Positions 62,623 to 64,000 of a stretch of 64,000 bases of DNA are shown here, one piece after another. The stretch covers positions 62,001 through 126,000 of IMG/VR virus record IMGVR_UViG_3300034107_000314; one strand, 5' to 3'. The stretch comes from a virus. Position 1 is the first letter of the stretch. Every line of letters begins with the position of its first letter. Below the pieces are notes generated by a model, which made no database searches, was not told where the DNA came from, and worked only from the letters and a program-made list of their open reading frames with translations. The translations under genes were made by a program, and so were the position numbers.

Positions 62623-62671
62623 TAAGGACTTACGGCAAGGCCCGTAGCGGCGAACGCTCTAAATCCTTACA
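62623..62671. repeat. GC-rich palindromic repeat, copy 4
   Basis: GTAAGGACTTACGGCA, AGGCCCGTAGCGGCG, AACGCTCTAAATCCTTAC, then half copies GTAACGACTTATATCAC and TATAGACTTACGCC. It separates convergent plus and minus genes. Confidence 0.75.
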
Positions 62672-62724
62672 GGGTAACGACTTATATCACAGTCGTAAAT
62701 CGTTACCCCGTATAGACTTACGCC

Positions 62725-62937
62725 TTAATGCAATTTCTCTGAGAGTTTATATCGCATTTTATCTACCATTTTATATAAGGCATCATCGTACCCTACATGA
62801 TGTTGAATTTCATCGACTGTATCATCAATGAAATCTTTTAATATTTCAATATTCAATTTGAGAGTTTCAATCTCATCTCGTTTATTGGGGAATATTGTAT
62901 GAATTGCATTATCGTTCATGTAATCAGATCCAATCAT
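62725..62937 (-). CDS. Small acidic helical protein
   Basis: A 70-residue protein (IETLKLNIEILKDFIDDTVDEI). AGGAG lies 7 bases before the ATG at 62937, which overlaps the previous stop as ATGA. Confidence 0.55.
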   Translation of the reverse strand: MIGSDYMNDNAIHTIFPNKRDEIETLKLNIEILKDFIDDTVDEIQHHVGYDDALYKMVDKMRYKLSEKLH

Positions 62938-63266
62938 TTTGGCACTCCTAATACAAGGCCATTCTGGAAATTGAATTTGTCGCCGTTATTGTATCTCACA
63001 AGCCATTCATAGTTTTTTTGAAAGATGCAATCGGCGACCATCTCATAATTCTCATATTTCATCAATTGCAATAGAGCATTTAAACGCTCTTTAGTTGTGG
63101 CACTACGAACGCCACCATCGTAAATATAGATGGAACCGGCGATACTTTTATCAGCGATTGTATTTCCATACAAACGCAAAACCTTTCCATCTGTGGTTGT
63201 ATTTCCATTGCGTTTAGGCTTTCCAGCAAGAAAGGCTGAAATGACTTCGCGTGATATTTTTCTCAT
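62934..63266 (-). CDS. Conserved-looking phage protein of unknown function
   Basis: A 110-residue protein starting MRKISREVISAFLAGKPKR with NTTTDGKVLRLYGNTIA, a motif common in phage hypothetical proteins. Function unknown. Confidence 0.6.
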   Translation of the reverse strand: MRKISREVISAFLAGKPKRNGNTTTDGKVLRLYGNTIADKSIAGSIYIYDGGVRSATTKERLNALLQLMKYENYEMVADCIFQKNYEWLVRYNNGDKFNFQNGLVLGVPK

Positions 63267-63436
63267 ACTAGTGTCCCGTTCCTGAAATTGCGGATCAATG
63301 TTTTGTTGAGTTCGTGAAGATTTTTGACTTTCAACTCATACCATTGCTTCTCATATAAAGCCTTGGCGAGTTCCATTTCAAGATACTCGATCCGAGCATC
63401 TTTATCTGAGTCGATATTGATCTTATTTCTCGACAT
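63263..63436 (-). CDS. Small coiled-coil protein, 57 residues
   Basis: Starts MSRNKINIDSDKDARIEYLE and is helical. GGTGG lies 8 bases upstream of the ATG, inside the previous micropeptide gene. Confidence 0.5.
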   Translation of the reverse strand: MSRNKINIDSDKDARIEYLEMELAKALYEKQWYELKVKNLHELNKTLIRNFRNGTLV

Positions 63437-63530
63437 CGAAAAAACCACCGTAATCTCTAGGATTGTGAATTGATGCCACCATCAATAGGCCAGTGAAACC
63501 AAGAACAGCGATGATGAAAAAATCACTCAT
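63423..63530 (-). CDS. Membrane micropeptide, 35 residues
   Basis: A hydrophobic N-terminal helix (DFFIIAVLGFTGLLMVASI) and a polar tail. It overlaps the genes on both sides by 4 and 14 bases. Confidence 0.5.
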   Translation of the reverse strand: MSDFFIIAVLGFTGLLMVASIHNPRDYGGFFDVEK

Positions 63531-63709
63531 TTGATTCTCTTTTCTAGTTGTGCGATACGGGTACAGATTGCCATCGTGTCATTTTCCGATTCAATATCCG
63601 AATCACCATTGATTAGGACATTCCGCAGGAATTGAAGTTCTTCCATATCACCGTCAACTTGATCCATGATACCATTCAGGGTGTTTAGGATCTTGATTAG
63701 CTTTGCCAT
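63527..63709 (-). CDS. Small acidic helical protein
   Basis: A 60-residue protein (MAKLIKILNTLNGIMDQVDG start). The leader has the GTATAAG start and an AGGAAACGACAG ribosome-binding region also seen before the 59427 gene. Confidence 0.55.
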   Translation of the reverse strand: MAKLIKILNTLNGIMDQVDGDMEELQFLRNVLINGDSDIESENDTMAICTRIAQLEKRIK

Positions 63710-63750
63710 CTGTCGTTTCCTCGTTTGACTTCCGCGTTTCTTATACTTCT

Positions 63751-63778
63751 ATTATACACTGCTAATACGGATTGTCAA
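63751..63778 (-). promoter_or_regulatory. Sigma70-type promoter
   Basis: TTGACA, 16 bases, TATAAT, AGAAGTATAAG start; drives the 63709 gene. Confidence 0.72.
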
Positions 63779-63963
63779 GAGTTTATTTTACGATTTGCAA
63801 TGCTTTCTTGTAACATTTTTGAAGCGGCCTGAATAAGTTCTTCGGCCTGTGCTGGCGTGTATTTGCTTGGTTCTGTTTTTTGAATATAGGCGTCCACTTT
63901 TTTGGACTCGCTATTTGTTAAACAGTCTACACAGACATCACCAACGGTGCGACTGATTTTCAT
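63775..63963 (-). CDS. Small protein of unknown function
   Basis: A 62-residue protein with one CxxC (VCVDCLTN) and a helical C-terminus (PAQAEELIQAASKML). Its promoter should lie beyond the window. Confidence 0.55.
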   Translation of the reverse strand: MKISRTVGDVCVDCLTNSESKKVDAYIQKTEPSKYTPAQAEELIQAASKMLQESIANRKINS

Positions 63964-64000
63964 CGAAATCAGATTAATGATGGGTGAGGATGAATCGGGC

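Overview
The window looks like part of the genome of a large, AT-rich tailed phage that infects a planctomycete-like bacterium. The phage evidence is an rIIA/rIIB pair, a sigma-like factor, prohead-type small proteins, seven HNH homing endonucleases, about sixteen tRNA genes, an RNA ligase, a class II ribonucleotide reductase with ThyX and dCMP deaminase, and dense gene packing with ATGA, TAATG or short overlaps. The host is inferred from two cell-surface proteins typical of Planctomycetes: a DUF1559 pseudopilin (11782-12906) and a PEP-CTERM protein (47430-48011). Nearly everything is on the minus strand. The exceptions are two HNH genes, one Fn3-like virion protein gene and two small genes near 62 kb.

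Layout, left to right. 0-8 kb: a truncated structural gene, HNH, ribonucleotide reductase, dCMP deaminase, small genes, a structural protein and the sigma-like factor. 8-11.7 kb: small membrane proteins and a papain-like protease, possibly a lysis or envelope block. 11.8-19.6 kb: pseudopilin, then a glycan cassette (GT7, sugar methyltransferase, epimerase, methyltransferase, three more glycosyltransferases), then prohead-associated proteins. 20-25 kb: rIIB, rIIA, ThyX. 25-32 kb: small genes, UvdE, HNH genes, a CAP protein and a phosphoesterase. 32.4-33.0 kb: tRNA array. 33-40 kb: thioredoxin, a TnpB/Cas12-like protein with an altered RuvC active site, a second glycan cassette and a DUF669-like ssDNA-binding candidate. 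41 kb: tRNA-Gly with an adjacent structured RNA. 41-47 kb: RNA ligase and many small Cys-containing proteins. 47-50 kb: PEP-CTERM protein and the Fn3-like protein. 50-64 kb: short genes, most with their own promoter, two tRNA arrays, repeats and tRNA-like remnants.

Regulation. More than thirty minus-strand sites fit TTGACA, a 16-17 base spacer and TATAAT, often followed by a conserved start (AGTAGTGTAAGG-like). They probably form the early regulon read by the host sigma70 holoenzyme. A second motif, GTGTATAnTAT, lies in front of five HNH genes on both strands and near a structural gene; it is a candidate phage-specific (late) promoter. A third element, a 53-bp repeat in five copies, forms the leader of at least two small genes.

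How the genes may work together (inference): nucleotide genes supply dNTPs; tRNAs and RNA ligase support or repair translation; glycosyltransferases alter virion or host glycans; pseudopilin, PEP-CTERM and CAP proteins may remodel the host surface early in infection. Least explained are the D/D/H TnpB-like protein, the 95-nt structured RNA, the tRNA minihelices, the four GC-rich palindromes and twin 19-residue membrane peptides that end two operons.
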